Shown one piece after another: positions 18,206 through 27,952 of a stretch of 64,000 nucleotides of DNA (the first letter of the stretch is position 1; each line of letters opens with the position of its first letter). The stretch is from Candidatus Symbiobacter mobilis CR. Its GTDB lineage: Bacteria > Pseudomonadota > Gammaproteobacteria > Burkholderiales > Burkholderiaceae_C. The DNA lies in NCBI RefSeq assembly GCF_000477435.1, contig NC_022576.1, positions 558,001-622,000 on the forward strand. Reading direction: 5' to 3'. Position numbers and translations under genes: made by a program. The notes below the pieces were generated by a model. It was not told where the DNA came from and searched no databases. It saw only the letters and a program-made list of their open reading frames with translations.

Positions 18206-19177
18206 ATGGCTACACTTGTTGCGAGCATTTATTGGGGTGCAGCCCGAATCGTCACCATGTTTGCCCGCGCCGTCCGCATCTCCGCGCTAATCCAGCTTGT
18301 CCTAGGAGCGGGAGCAGGGGTATGGGTGGCTTTATTGGCTTGTCCTTCCTGGGTGGGGGTCGTCCTGTTGCCCTTGCTTTGCGTTGCCGTGCTGGCTGCA
18401 TTCCCCCATTTGGTCATCGTTTTGGCCACGATGGCCCTGTCTGGCTCCCCCGCAGCAGGGCGGTGGCGGGCCATTCTGGGAGAGTGGGGAACCATGCTGT
18501 GGGTGTTCTGGGTTGGCGTACCTTGGTCGGATGCCAGCCCCACTTATGTACGGTCTTCGTTACCCGATTCTTCGCGCCTTCCCATCGTGCTAGTGCATGG
18601 TTTTTTTTGCAACCACAAAATCTGGACAAAGATGGCGCATGTCTTGCGCCGTGCAGGGCATGACGTGTTGGCCGTAGACCTGGAACCCTTGTTCGCGCCC
18701 ATCGATGACTACGTGCCCACTGTCGAGCAAGCCATTGCCACTGTGCTGGAGCGCAGCCATGCCCCCCGCGCCATTCTGGTTGGCCACAGCATGGGCGGGC
18801 TGGTCATCCGCGCATGGATGCGCACCCACGGTGCCGCACGCGCAGACCGGGTATTGACGTTGGGATCTCCACACTGGGGGACGTGGCTGGCGCGGGTGCT
18901 GCCCTTTGCCGCCAATTGCCGCCAGATGATGCAGCGCAGCAACTGGCTGCACGCCTTGCACGCCAGCGAATCCCCCGAAACCTGGGAACGGATTTGCGTG
19001 GCGAAAACCCAGCACGACAACATCGTTTTTCCCAACGATGCGCCCTTGCCTACCCACCCAGTGGACACCATATTCACAGGGGTAGGACACATGCAGCTCT
19101 GCTTTGACGATGCAGTCGTCGATTGGGTAGTGCTGCATTGCCAGGGTTCGGTATCGTCTGCGGGCTTCGCACGCTGA
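18206..19177 (+). CDS. Membrane-anchored alpha/beta hydrolase (lipase/esterase type)
   Basis: A 323-residue protein. The first ~110 residues contain three hydrophobic segments, then an alpha/beta hydrolase domain begins at PIVLVHGFFCNHKIW (HG oxyanion motif). The nucleophile elbow GHSMGG gives Ser195. Candidates for the rest of the triad are Asp271 (TQHDNIV) and His295 (GVGHMQL). The GSPHWGTWLA segment resembles triacylglycerol lipases and PGAP1-like hydrolases. It ends just before the large kinase gene on the same strand. Substrate unknown; a membrane or cell-envelope lipid ester is plausible. Confidence 0.85.
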   Translation: MATLVASIYWGAARIVTMFARAVRISALIQLVLGAGAGVWVALLACPSWVGVVLLPLLCVAVLAAFPHLVIVLATMALSGSPAAGRWRAILGEWGTMLWVFWVGVPWSDASPTYVRSSLPDSSRLPIVLVHGFFCNHKIWTKMAHVLRRAGHDVLAVDLEPLFAPIDDYVPTVEQAIATVLERSHAPRAILVGHSMGGLVIRAWMRTHGAARADRVLTLGSPHWGTWLARVLPFAANCRQMMQRSNWLHALHASESPETWERICVAKTQHDNIVFPNDAPLPTHPVDTIFTGVGHMQLCFDDAVVDWVVLHCQGSVSSAGFAR

Positions 19178-19202
19178 AGTGCGCGGTTCCGCCCTATCCC
19201 CC

Positions 19203-22200
19203 ATGACATTGCCTGCTTCTCCTCCTGCCTCCGCGCCTGATCCATCCCGGCCCTTCGCCAGGGTCGATGCTCCACTGCGCTGGTTCGTCATCGTGTTTCT
19301 GCTGTGCCTGTGCGCGGTGGTGGTGATGCACCTCGTTTTTTCCGATGTAGCCCAGGAAATTCGTCGCCAAGATTCCAACGAACACGCACGGGTCTTTCTG
19401 TGTGAAGAAATTCTCTACAGCGCCCATGATGTGGAGAGGCTCGTGCAAGGCATGTTGTTGGCGCGGGAAGAAGAAACGTTTTCCCGGCTGCACCAGGCGC
19501 TGGAAGTCCAGATATCCCGGCTACATACCAACCTGGACGTTTTGCAATTGGGGGGCGATGCCATCCGCGAGCTATCGCTCGAACCCGATGAAACCGGCAA
19601 GACGGCCCGAGTCGTACGGTACAACCCCGCAGGTATCCCCGTATTGACCGAACTGCTCGAAATGGAACCCCACCTCGACCAGATCCGCCGCGAGCTGCAT
19701 CCGCTGGAAACCCTGTTGAGCCAGCGCTGGCAAGCCATCCAGAATAGAGATTCCGCGAAGGTCCTCGTACTCCATGGTCAACTGACCAGTTGGATCGCAA
19801 AGATGGTGCCCTACTTCGACAGGCTGCGGCGCAACGCGAATCGCTTGTTGCTCGATGCCGAGCAACGCATGAATGCCATGGAGCACACGCTCGAAGCGCG
19901 CCAGGTCACCATGCAGCGCCTGGAGTTCGTTTTGGCCGGGATCATCGTTTTGCTGGGCATTGCATCAGGCGCCTTGTTTCTGCGCAGGCTGTCCGCTGCC
20001 GTTGCCGTAGCCCACACGACGATTGCCCAAAGTGAGCAGGAGCGTTCCGCGAATGCCACGATGCTCGATACCCTCAGCGACGGGGTATATGCGGTGGATA
20101 CCCGGGGGATGATCACCTTCATCAACAGCGCGGGGGAAGAAATCCTGGGATGGTCTGCCGAAGAGCTTGTAGGCCAGCACGCACACCGCACGCTGCACCA
20201 TACCCGCCCGGACGGTTCCTACTTCCCTTCAGAGGAATGCCCCTTGCTGAGCGTGCTCCAACACGGCGCCTCGCTCGACGGAGAGGACTATTTCCTCGAC
20301 CACAGCGGGCAACTGATCCCCATCTCGTACCGCACCAAGCCACTCCTCAAGGATGGGCAAATCGTCGGGGCCTTGCTCTCGTTCCGCAATATCAGCGACC
20401 GCATCGCCAGCGAGGCGCGCATCCGCATGCAACAAGCTGCATTGGATGCCACAGTCAACATGATCGTCATCACCCGCAAAGATGGTTTGATCGAGTACGT
20501 CAACCCCGCCTTTTGCAAATCCACAGGGTACACGCAGGAGGAAGTGCTGGGCCGCAACCCCAAATTGCTCAAGTCCGGCATTGAGGATCCAGAGCTGTAC
20601 CAAAGCATGTGGGGCACCTTGCTCGAAGGCCGCCCATGGGAAGGAGAAGTCCACAACCAGCGCAAGAATGGCGAGGTCTATCCCGAACAGATGAGCATCA
20701 CGCCCATCGTCGAGCATGGGGTCATCACGCATTTCATCGCGATCAAACGCGACATTTCCGAGGATGTGGAACGCCGCACGCGCCTGAAACTGGTCGAAAC
20801 AGCCATCCAGTACATCGACCAAGGCATCCACATCATGGATGCCGTTCCGCATCCCGCCGGGCCGATCGTGCAGTACGTCAACTCCGGGTTCACGCGCATC
20901 ACCGGCTACCCGCAAAAGCGGGCGGTGGGGCAGCGCATCAGCGCCCTCTACGGACCAAATACCGACCACAAAAAACTCTCACTCATCATGGACATCATGA
21001 CGAAAGGCGAGAGCGTGACGATCGAAATGGAATTGCAGCGGCTCGACACCTCCACCTTCATTGGCGAGCTGCACCTGTCCCCCGTACAGGGAGAAAACGG
21101 GAAAGTCAGCCATTACGTGGGGCTGCTTTCGGACATTCGCCTGCGCAAGCAAGCCGAAGCTGCGATGCGCCAAGCCCGCGACCAGGCGCTGGAGACCTCC
21201 AAGCTCAAGTCGGACTTTCTCTCGACGATGAGCCACGAAATTCGCACCCCGATGAACGGAATCATCGGCATGGTCGACTTGTTGCTCGATACCCGGCTCG
21301 ACGATGAACAGCGCGACTACACCCGCACAGTGCGCGAATCCGCGCATGCTTTGCTGACAATCATTAACGACATCCTCGACTTTTCCAAGATCGAGGCCGG
21401 CAAGCTCAATATTGAAGAGACCGACTATTCGGTGGTGCAGGTCGTCGAAGGAACGATCGACCTGCTCTTTGCCAAGGCGCGGGAAAAGTCCCTCTCGCTG
21501 GGCTGCTTCGTCGACCCCTGGCTGCCGGCGCATCTGCGCGGAGACCCCACCCGGTTGCGGCAAGTCATGCTCAATCTCGTCGGCAACGCCATCAAGTTCA
21601 CCCACGAGGGTGGGGTCGAAGTGCGCGTTACCCGCAACGTCGAATCCCGCCTGCCTTCGCTGCGCTTCGAGGTGCGTGACACCGGCATCGGCATTTCCCC
21701 CGAGGTCCAGGAAAAGCTCTTCCAATCCTTTACCCAGGCCGACAGCACGACCACGCGCAAATACGGGGGAACCGGGTTGGGGCTAGCCATCAGCAAGCGG
21801 CTCGTCGAACTCATGGGCGGGACGATTGGTATCGACAGTACCGAGGGCAAAGGGTCCACTTTCTGGTTCACCCTGCCGATGGTTCGTGACCCCACCAAGA
21901 GCTCGCTCAACCCCTGCGCCGCACTCGAACCCGTTGCCTCGCGCTGCGTGCTCGTCATCGACGACCAACCCTGCGACAGGCAAATCATTGCCGACTATCT
22001 TGATGCCTGGGGAGTGGCCCATGCAGCGACGGACAACGTCGAGGCAGCCATTCAGATGATGCATGAAGCACTGAAGTGCCACGCGCCCTACACACTGGTG
22101 CTGATTGGGCTGGCCCAGAGTGAGACCGACAGCCTGGCCTTTGCCGGCGTGGTGCGCGAACACCCCAAATTCGACGCGGCGCGCTTGGTGCTGATGACGC

Positions 22201-23570
22201 TCTTCGACCAACGCGAGCTATGCCAGCAAGCCCGCTCGCTAGGCTTTGCTTCCTGCCTGGTCAAGCCGCTGCGCCAGTCTGTGCTATTCGACTGCCTGAG
22301 CGGCCAAAACACCAGCTCCACAGCGGAAGATTCGCAGCCCACGACAGTGCAGCCCTCGCGCCGTCGGGAACCCACCACCGTGCAACCGCCAGGGCAATCG
22401 CAGCACATCGTGTTGTTGGCCGAGGACAACGCCATCAACCAGCGGGTGGCCAATCTGCAAATTCGCAAGCTGGGCTATGCCTTGCACATCGTCAACAACG
22501 GCATGGAAGCCGTGCAGGCCGTCGAAGATGCCATGTCAGGCAAGATTCCCGCATTCGCCGCAGTGCTGATGGACTGCCAGATGCCAGTGCTCGACGGCTT
22601 TGATGCCACGATCCTGATTCGCAAATCCGAAGAGGAAACGGATCGACACATCCCCATCATCGCCATGACCGCCAACGTCATGCAAGGGGATCGGGAGCGG
22701 TGTTTGGCCGTCGGCATGGACGACTACCTGGCCAAACCGATCGACCCAGCCCAACTGCGCACCGTGCTACGCCGCTGGATTCAACCCCTCGCCTCCACCA
22801 CCGCAACCCTGCCCACCGGAGTGGAAACCGCCTTGTCGTCGGAATCCGGCCCCCAAGTGATCAATTTCCCGTGGCTGGAAGAACAGTTTGGCGACGATCA
22901 GCAAGTCATCGCCCAATTGCTCGAAATGTTCCGCACCAACACGGCATCCACCATGGAAAAACTGGCCCATGCCGTCGAGCAGGATGATCTACCCAAAGTG
23001 GGTGCGCTGGCGCATGAGATCAAAGGAACCTGCGCCAATCTTGGCATTGAGCAGATGTCGACCATCGCTGCGACCTTGGAGCACGCTGCGCGGTCCAGCG
23101 ACACGGCGCAAGCAATCGCATCCCACCAAGAGCTGCAGAAGGCTTTCCACGCAGCCGTGGACCTGAGTGCATGCCCACGGAATGCGCGTCCTGCAGTGGC
23201 AGTCGCCGTACCGGAAGCGCCCCCTGAACCACAACCCGTCAACGTCGCCAAAATTCAGGAACGCTTTGGCAACGATCCCCACGCGATATCCCAATTGCTG
23301 GACATGTTCCGCTCTGGCACCGCGCTGACCATGGAAGGCTTGCGCGATGCCGTAAAACAGGGGGATATCCCCACAGTGGCGGCGCTGGCGCACGATCTGA
23401 AGTCCACCTGCATCAATTTGGGGGTGGATCAGATGGGATCCGTCGCAGCATCGCTGGAACACGCTGCGCTGGCCAATGCCGCCAGCGAGGTGCATGGGCT
23501 ACACGTGGCCCTGCGTGAGGCTTTCGAGACGACGATCGAATGGATCGACCGTCGGCGCGAAGACAACTAG
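19203..23570 (+). CDS. Large hybrid sensor histidine kinase: three PAS, two receivers, two Hpt
   Basis: A 1455-residue protein from ATG 19203; an in-frame GTG at 19179 is also possible. One membrane helix near the N-terminus and another near residue 240 bound a periplasmic region of about 200 residues. Then come three PAS domains (starting near LDTLSDGVYAVDT, LDATVNMIVITRK and AIQYIDQGIHIMD), a phosphoacceptor domain ([12 protein letters not shown], His678) and an ATPase domain (GTGLGLAIS). The first receiver is degenerate: after VLVIDDQ the phospho-Asp position reads LVLIGLAQ. The second is intact (LLAEDN; Asp1124 in MDCQMPVLDG). The C-terminus has two Hpt domains: His1271 (LAHEIKGT) and His1397 (LAHDLKST). 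No response regulator is adjacent. Confidence 0.93.
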   Translation: MTLPASPPASAPDPSRPFARVDAPLRWFVIVFLLCLCAVVVMHLVFSDVAQEIRRQDSNEHARVFLCEEILYSAHDVERLVQGMLLAREEETFSRLHQALEVQISRLHTNLDVLQLGGDAIRELSLEPDETGKTARVVRYNPAGIPVLTELLEMEPHLDQIRRELHPLETLLSQRWQAIQNRDSAKVLVLHGQLTSWIAKMVPYFDRLRRNANRLLLDAEQRMNAMEHTLEARQVTMQRLEFVLAGIIVLLGIASGALFLRRLSAAVAVAHTTIAQSEQERSANATMLDTLSDGVYAVDTRGMITFINSAGEEILGWSAEELVGQHAHRTLHHTRPDGSYFPSEECPLLSVLQHGASLDGEDYFLDHSGQLIPISYRTKPLLKDGQIVGALLSFRNISDRIASEARIRMQQAALDATVNMIVITRKDGLIEYVNPAFCKSTGYTQEEVLGRNPKLLKSGIEDPELYQSMWGTLLEGRPWEGEVHNQRKNGEVYPEQMSITPIVEHGVITHFIAIKRDISEDVERRTRLKLVETAIQYIDQGIHIMDAVPHPAGPIVQYVNSGFTRITGYPQKRAVGQRISALYGPNTDHKKLSLIMDIMTKGESVTIEMELQRLDTSTFIGELHLSPVQGENGKVSHYVGLLSDIRLRKQAEAAMRQARDQALETSKLKSDFLSTMSHEIRTPMNGIIGMVDLLLDTRLDDEQRDYTRTVRESAHALLTIINDILDFSKIEAGKLNIEETDYSVVQVVEGTIDLLFAKAREKSLSLGCFVDPWLPAHLRGDPTRLRQVMLNLVGNAIKFTHEGGVEVRVTRNVESRLPSLRFEVRDTGIGISPEVQEKLFQSFTQADSTTTRKYGGTGLGLAISKRLVELMGGTIGIDSTEGKGSTFWFTLPMVRDPTKSSLNPCAALEPVASRCVLVIDDQPCDRQIIADYLDAWGVAHAATDNVEAAIQMMHEALKCHAPYTLVLIGLAQSETDSLAFAGVVREHPKFDAARLVLMTLFDQRELCQQARSLGFASCLVKPLRQSVLFDCLSGQNTSSTAEDSQPTTVQPSRRREPTTVQPPGQSQHIVLLAEDNAINQRVANLQIRKLGYALHIVNNGMEAVQAVEDAMSGKIPAFAAVLMDCQMPVLDGFDATILIRKSEEETDRHIPIIAMTANVMQGDRERCLAVGMDDYLAKPIDPAQLRTVLRRWIQPLASTTATLPTGVETALSSESGPQVINFPWLEEQFGDDQQVIAQLLEMFRTNTASTMEKLAHAVEQDDLPKVGALAHEIKGTCANLGIEQMSTIAATLEHAARSSDTAQAIASHQELQKAFHAAVDLSACPRNARPAVAVAVPEAPPEPQPVNVAKIQERFGNDPHAISQLLDMFRSGTALTMEGLRDAVKQGDIPTVAALAHDLKSTCINLGVDQMGSVAASLEHAALANAASEVHGLHVALREAFETTIEWIDRRREDN

Positions 23571-23601
23571 GCACAACTAGGCACAACTAGACACAACTAG
23601 G
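23561..23601 (+). repeat. Four tandem 10-base repeats at the kinase stop codon
   Basis: The unit ACAACTAGGC occurs about four times head to tail with one variant (ACAACTAGAC). The first TAG is the stop of the kinase gene, and because 10 is not a multiple of 3 the repeats place TAG in all three frames. Confidence 0.9.
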
Positions 23602-23617
23602 CAGTAATCAAGCAGCT

Positions 23618-24832
23618 TCAGAGCGTCGCGCCGTACAGCCAGGGCTGATCCAGCAGCCCCTCGCCACCCATTTGCATTGAGGCATTGCGGCCCAGGCGGA
23701 TCAGCCCCGTTGCATGGAATATCTTGCCATTGCGTAATGCGCGGGATTGCACTTTCGCGTTGCGCTTCCATCGCGCCTCCGCAAAGGAATGCAAGAGTTT
23801 GGGCACTTCCGCCGCCGTTTTGGAGGTGCTACGCAGACTGCTTGATAGCACCCCCCCTTGCTTCAAGACACGAGCCAGGACGTAGGAATCCTCGAAAGCC
23901 ATTGCCGCCCCTTGTGCCAGGTACGGCACCATGGGGTGGGCGGCATCCCCCACCAGCGCGACACGGCCAGCGGTGTGTTCCGACGCAGCACGCATCGGCG
24001 TGCGGACGCACAAGGCCCAGAGTTTCCAGTTTGGCACGGCGAGGATCATGTCGTGCAACGGCTTGCATGCCACAGCCATGCGTGTGCGCACTTCATTCGC
24101 GTTGCCACTGTGATCCCAATGGGACAGGTCTCCGTACACATTGCCATGGACGATTACCACCACATTGAGCAATTCCCCCCTTCGTACCGGGTACTGCACG
24201 ACATGCATCTTCGGCCCCAGCCATACCGTGATTTGCGAAGACCGCAAGTGCAACGGCAGCCGCGCCTGCGAAATCAACGCACGGTATGCCAAGTGGCCTA
24301 TGGGTTGGGGCGCTCCGTCGTCGAGCAATTGCTTGCGCACGTCGCTCCAGGCACCATCCGCACCGACGAGCAACAACCCGTTCTGCGCCTGTTCCGTGGC
24401 CAAATGGACGCGAACCTGAAACTCCGATTGCTCAAAACGGACGACGGGGCTGGCAGGGAACAGCCGCGCATTCGGCAACGTTCGCACTGCGTCGAGCAGC
24501 ACCTTCATCATGTCGCCACGGTGGATCGTCAAATACGGTGCGCCGTAGCGCTGAGACATGTCGGAGCCCAAACGTAGCACTCCCAATTCCGTTCCCGTTG
24601 CGGCGCAACGGAATTGCAGTCGATCGGGAAAAGACACCACCTCGTTGAGCGCCTCGCCCAGTCCCCACTCGTGCAACACCCGCACTACGTTGGGACCGAG
24701 CTGAATGCCAGCGCCAAATTCCTGAAATTCCGGGCTGCGTTCGTACAAAAAAACGTCTGCCCCCGCAGTGGCGCATGCCAACGTCGTAGACAAGCCACCC
24801 AAGCCACCACCCGCCACCAAAATCGGTTCCAT
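23618..24832 (-). CDS. FAD-dependent monooxygenase, salicylate hydroxylase-like
   Basis: A 404-residue class A flavoprotein monooxygenase from MEPILVAGGGLGGL; the dinucleotide-binding GxGxxG-like motif begins at residue 8, which fixes this start over the longer frame. FGAGIQLGPNVVRVL is typical of salicylate 1-hydroxylase and 3-hydroxybenzoate 6-hydroxylase. VGADGAWSDVR supplies the DG motif and VALVGDAAHPMVPYLAQGA the GD motif. These enzymes hydroxylate aromatic acids with NAD(P)H and O2. No ring-cleavage genes lie nearby, so the substrate remains open. It converges on the large kinase gene. Confidence 0.88.
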   Translation of the reverse strand: MEPILVAGGGLGGLSTTLACATAGADVFLYERSPEFQEFGAGIQLGPNVVRVLHEWGLGEALNEVVSFPDRLQFRCAATGTELGVLRLGSDMSQRYGAPYLTIHRGDMMKVLLDAVRTLPNARLFPASPVVRFEQSEFQVRVHLATEQAQNGLLLVGADGAWSDVRKQLLDDGAPQPIGHLAYRALISQARLPLHLRSSQITVWLGPKMHVVQYPVRRGELLNVVVIVHGNVYGDLSHWDHSGNANEVRTRMAVACKPLHDMILAVPNWKLWALCVRTPMRAASEHTAGRVALVGDAAHPMVPYLAQGAAMAFEDSYVLARVLKQGGVLSSSLRSTSKTAAEVPKLLHSFAEARWKRNAKVQSRALRNGKIFHATGLIRLGRNASMQMGGEGLLDQPWLYGATL

Positions 24833-24991
24833 GGGGTCACACCCAAAAAAACGGCGGATTCTGTAGCCATCGCAACATCGCGCTTGCCACCCTACCGCCC
24901 ACATCGAAGCTCGAAATTCTAGGAGCGCGCTTCCAGATCAATCCCCATCGCGGCGCTTTCTGGGATAACAGGGTTTTCCTATCCGTCGCTC

Positions 24992-25687
24992 CTACAGGGG
25001 GGCATTCCGATTGGCTGGAGCTTGCCGTAGCACCAGGTCGATACGCCGCTGCACACGGGCTTGCATCGCTGCGTCGCCATGCGCCATATCTTGTTGCACA
25101 TGCAACCACGCCAACAAGGGACGACGCCAGCCTTGGTGCGAGGCCGTGTCCACGAGCAGCGCGATGCTCTCTGGCGGCAACCGGTGTTGGGGGAACAACA
25201 CGCCAGCAGCGACCAACCTGGCCAGAGGGTCTTCGATGGCGCGCAAAGCCTCCTGCACGGCAACATTGGTGCTCCCTGCCTGCGCAACGGCCCCAGCGAC
25301 GATCGAGCGATGGTGGCTGGGGAGCAGCGCGGGGTCCATCTCGTTCCATGCGCCACGCAAATAAGCCCAGTACGCACGCTGCGCAGGGGTGGCGTCTTGC
25401 AGAGCAGTCTTGACCCCAGGGCAGTCTGCGCCATCGAGGCTGGCGACCAACGCAGCGCAACGCAATAACTCGGCTTGAATATGCCATTCCACATCCCCGC
25501 TGCGGGCGATCTGCGCCTGGGCCTGCTCCCATTCGTAGGCAGCAACGCCTGGGTTTCCGGCAAAGTACGCATCGATATGGCGATGCAACGCACGGTGGGC
25601 GCCATGTTGCCAGTCCGGGGCAGGATGCGCGCAGGCCCCCAACCAGGCGATCAGCACGTACAGCAGAAAGCGAAACCTGGCATGCAT
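24992..25687 (-). CDS. Putative lipoprotein of the MCE/Mla-like operon
   Basis: A 231-residue protein with an N-terminal signal sequence ending in a lipobox (WLGAC), so the mature protein probably starts at the cysteine and is lipid-anchored. I recognise no domain in the rest; it is rich in Ala, Gln and His and looks helical (QEALRAIEDPLARLVAAGVLF). It is the last gene of the permease/MCE/lipoprotein unit, 29 bases after the MCE gene. In other Mla-like operons a lipoprotein or auxiliary protein connects the MCE ring to the outer membrane; that role here is inferred from position only. Confidence 0.65.
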   Translation of the reverse strand: MHARFRFLLYVLIAWLGACAHPAPDWQHGAHRALHRHIDAYFAGNPGVAAYEWEQAQAQIARSGDVEWHIQAELLRCAALVASLDGADCPGVKTALQDATPAQRAYWAYLRGAWNEMDPALLPSHHRSIVAGAVAQAGSTNVAVQEALRAIEDPLARLVAAGVLFPQHRLPPESIALLVDTASHQGWRRPLLAWLHVQQDMAHGDAAMQARVQRRIDLVLRQAPANRNAPL

Positions 25688-25716
25688 GGCTGAGTCAAGG
25701 TACGGTCAAGGCAGCG

Positions 25717-26679
25717 TCAAGGGAGCGTCAGGGCAGGGTCTTGCGCCAAAGGCCAAACGCGTTGCAAGTCGTCGGCAAGCTGACCGAGCTTGCGCACGCT
25801 GGATTCGACGTCGGAACGCAAAGTCCCCAGGTCTGTGCTGACGCCACGCACGTCTTTGCCGATGGCCTGCGCATGTTCCAGCACCGCATCGACCTTGGCG
25901 AGTGTGCTGCGGGCATCCTGCAACGTGGCCTGGAATGCTTGCAAGGTTTGCGTGCCTTCGCGCAAGGCACGGTCGGCGCCGTCGGCCAATCCCCCCTTGC
26001 CATACAAGCGCCGCTGGGTTTGGGCAAGCAAGGCGTTGGCGCGCGCAATGGCCGCAACGATGGCGCGAGCCTGTTCCGGGGAACCGAGCACGGCCTCCAT
26101 CGCGCCGTGCTTGCCTGCCATGCGTTGGGTGACGATGTGCAGATGGTTGAGGGTTTCATTGAGCGCAGACTCTGGCAGGGTCATCGACTCCAGGTTTTCC
26201 AGCAACGCACGTGCGTTGGCGATCAGCCTGGGAATTTCCGCAGAGGTATCCCCGCGCAACAGCGTGCGCTGCGAACCGGGGGGAAGAATCGGGTCTTCCA
26301 GGATGCCGCTAAATGCGCGGATGTTCGTATCGCCCACCATGCCGCGTTCCAGGGTAAAGACGCTGGACGTGCGCAACCAGCGTGCGTTCTTGCGGGGAAT
26401 ATCGAGCAGCAGCCGGGCCTTGCCATCGTTGGCCAGGTCGATGCGACGGACGCGACCGATCGGGAACCCGGAAAACGTCATGTCCATGCCGACAGTCACG
26501 CCTTCGGAGTTGTCGGCGATCAACGTGAGGTCTTGCGTAGGTTCAAACACCCCGCGCGCCACGAGCAAAAAGACGACGAACCCCACCACCAGCAGCCCCA
26601 CCCCCCACAGCACCAGCAAGGCTTTGCGGTGAATACGGGTGTCGAGCACGTCGTCAGGGGAGGGGGCTACAGCATCCAT
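25717..26679 (-). CDS. MlaD/MCE domain protein
   Basis: A 320-residue protein with a single N-terminal membrane helix (about residues 21-42), then one MCE domain. Typical elements are DLTLIADNSEGVTVGMDMTFSGFPIGRVRRIDL and the later VFTLERGMVGDTNIRAF. A long helical C-terminal tail follows, which in relatives forms a channel or needle. MCE proteins are the periplasmic substrate-binding part of ABC systems that move phospholipids or other lipids between membranes. It lies 25 bases after the permease gene. Confidence 0.88.
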   Translation of the reverse strand: MDAVAPSPDDVLDTRIHRKALLVLWGVGLLVVGFVVFLLVARGVFEPTQDLTLIADNSEGVTVGMDMTFSGFPIGRVRRIDLANDGKARLLLDIPRKNARWLRTSSVFTLERGMVGDTNIRAFSGILEDPILPPGSQRTLLRGDTSAEIPRLIANARALLENLESMTLPESALNETLNHLHIVTQRMAGKHGAMEAVLGSPEQARAIVAAIARANALLAQTQRRLYGKGGLADGADRALREGTQTLQAFQATLQDARSTLAKVDAVLEHAQAIGKDVRGVSTDLGTLRSDVESSVRKLGQLADDLQRVWPLAQDPALTLP

Positions 26680-26704
26680 GATGAGGGACAGTCACGCGAA
26701 GGGG

Positions 26705-27544
26705 TCAGACGTACTGTAGCGACAGCGTGGCCGCCTCCAACCCCAGCAATACGACGAACAAGCGCGTCGACATGGCCGTATCGGGCCGTTCCAGTCTTGC
26801 GGCCAAGGGAACCGTGGCGACGGCCCATGCGAAAGCCAGAATTTTGCTGACCAGCAAGGTGCTGACGATGGGATCGAACACACGCCCAATGGTGCGCGTA
26901 AATACTGGCAACCCCCAGGGGGAAAAGCCGTACACCACGAGGTACGCCAAAACCAAGGCCAATGCACTGCTGACGACTGCCAGCGCCACGACGGCAAAGG
27001 CCTCCGCCAACACACGTGGAACCAGTTCCCTGCGCACCCAAGGCAAGGAGAGATCGTCGATATGCAGGATGCCAACCTTCGGTAATGCCCAAGATGGGGC
27101 AATGCGCAAAGCCACGAACAGCGCCGCAGAAAGAGGAATCAATTCCAGGACGAGCACGCGCACGACGACTTGCAGCGCAAGCTGCGAAAGCCCATAACTC
27201 GCCGCAGTGACGACGACGATGCGAATGAGCACCAGGCTGAGCAGACTGGCCAGCGCGGCGAACCAGGGCAAAGTCTGCGCAGTACTGGCATGGAGATTGC
27301 TCAGAATGGCCGCACGAGTAGCCGGGCGGTAGGTGGAAGGGCTGGCGGCCAATACCAAGGCCAGCGCGCCGAATGCGAAGGCAAACCTCCAGCGCAGTAC
27401 TGCAAGCTGTAGCGACTGCATGGACGTCGATACCACATGTACAGGCTGCCGGAAAAACCCCGCGCCGAAGCCGACAGGCAAGGCATGGGCCGATGCTTCA
27501 CACTGCACAGGGGTAGGAGGGGAGGATGGGGGTACTGCGGACAT
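26705..27544 (-). CDS. MlaE-like ABC transporter permease
   Basis: A 279-residue protein with five or six hydrophobic helices. The segment LVLELIPLSAALFVALRI corresponds to the LRELGPVLTALLVAGRI helix of MlaE permeases. PWVRRELVPRVLAEAF matches the helix that follows the ATPase-coupling region (usually VVPRVLA). It is longer than usual at the N-terminus, with about 50 extra residues of low complexity, so the true start may be later. First gene of the unit with MCE and lipoprotein genes. No ATP-binding subunit gene lies beside it. Confidence 0.75.
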   Translation of the reverse strand: MSAVPPSSPPTPVQCEASAHALPVGFGAGFFRQPVHVVSTSMQSLQLAVLRWRFAFAFGALALVLAASPSTYRPATRAAILSNLHASTAQTLPWFAALASLLSLVLIRIVVVTAASYGLSQLALQVVVRVLVLELIPLSAALFVALRIAPSWALPKVGILHIDDLSLPWVRRELVPRVLAEAFAVVALAVVSSALALVLAYLVVYGFSPWGLPVFTRTIGRVFDPIVSTLLVSKILAFAWAVATVPLAARLERPDTAMSTRLFVVLLGLEAATLSLQYV

Positions 27545-27952
27545 CGTCCAGATACGTCGGTGGAAGGCGCACGAGAAGCAGGCGAGCGCGAATCATAGAG
27601 AACGCAGTCCCAACGCAAGACGCCCCTCATCGCGACTTCCGTCACTGCCAGTATTGGGTATTTGTACTGGGTAGGGTATGCAATCTATACTCGTCTTATC
27701 GGCTTTTTAGATAGGGCAATCCTCGTTTGTCGTACGCTCAGGCCCAAGTCTGCACAGGTAACGACCGGAAAGCGTCACCGTGTCCCCAATAGACCCTGCC
27801 CATGGCGCACGACCTACGATAAACCCAGATAGTCCATGAGGGTTTGCAGGGCAGGGGGATGCAGTGGCGAGGCAGTTTTGGCCTGAGTGAGGCGTTCCTA
27901 GCTTGTGCTATGAACAATGAAGAAGGGCAAATCAGACAACGATAGGCAACGT
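27545..27952. other. Intergenic region between divergent Mla-like and RND/sulfide operons
   Basis: About 400 bases without a convincing gene. The part around 27660-27730 is locally AT-rich (TATACTCGTCTTATC and TTTTTAGATAGGG) and probably carries promoters for the divergent operons. No palindrome clear enough to call an operator was seen. Short open frames here lack recognisable protein features. Confidence 0.5.

Noticed and set aside
25741..26850. A 369-codon plus-strand frame over the MCE gene
   Set aside because: Antisense shadow of MlaD and the permease; composition is that of reversed coding sequence.
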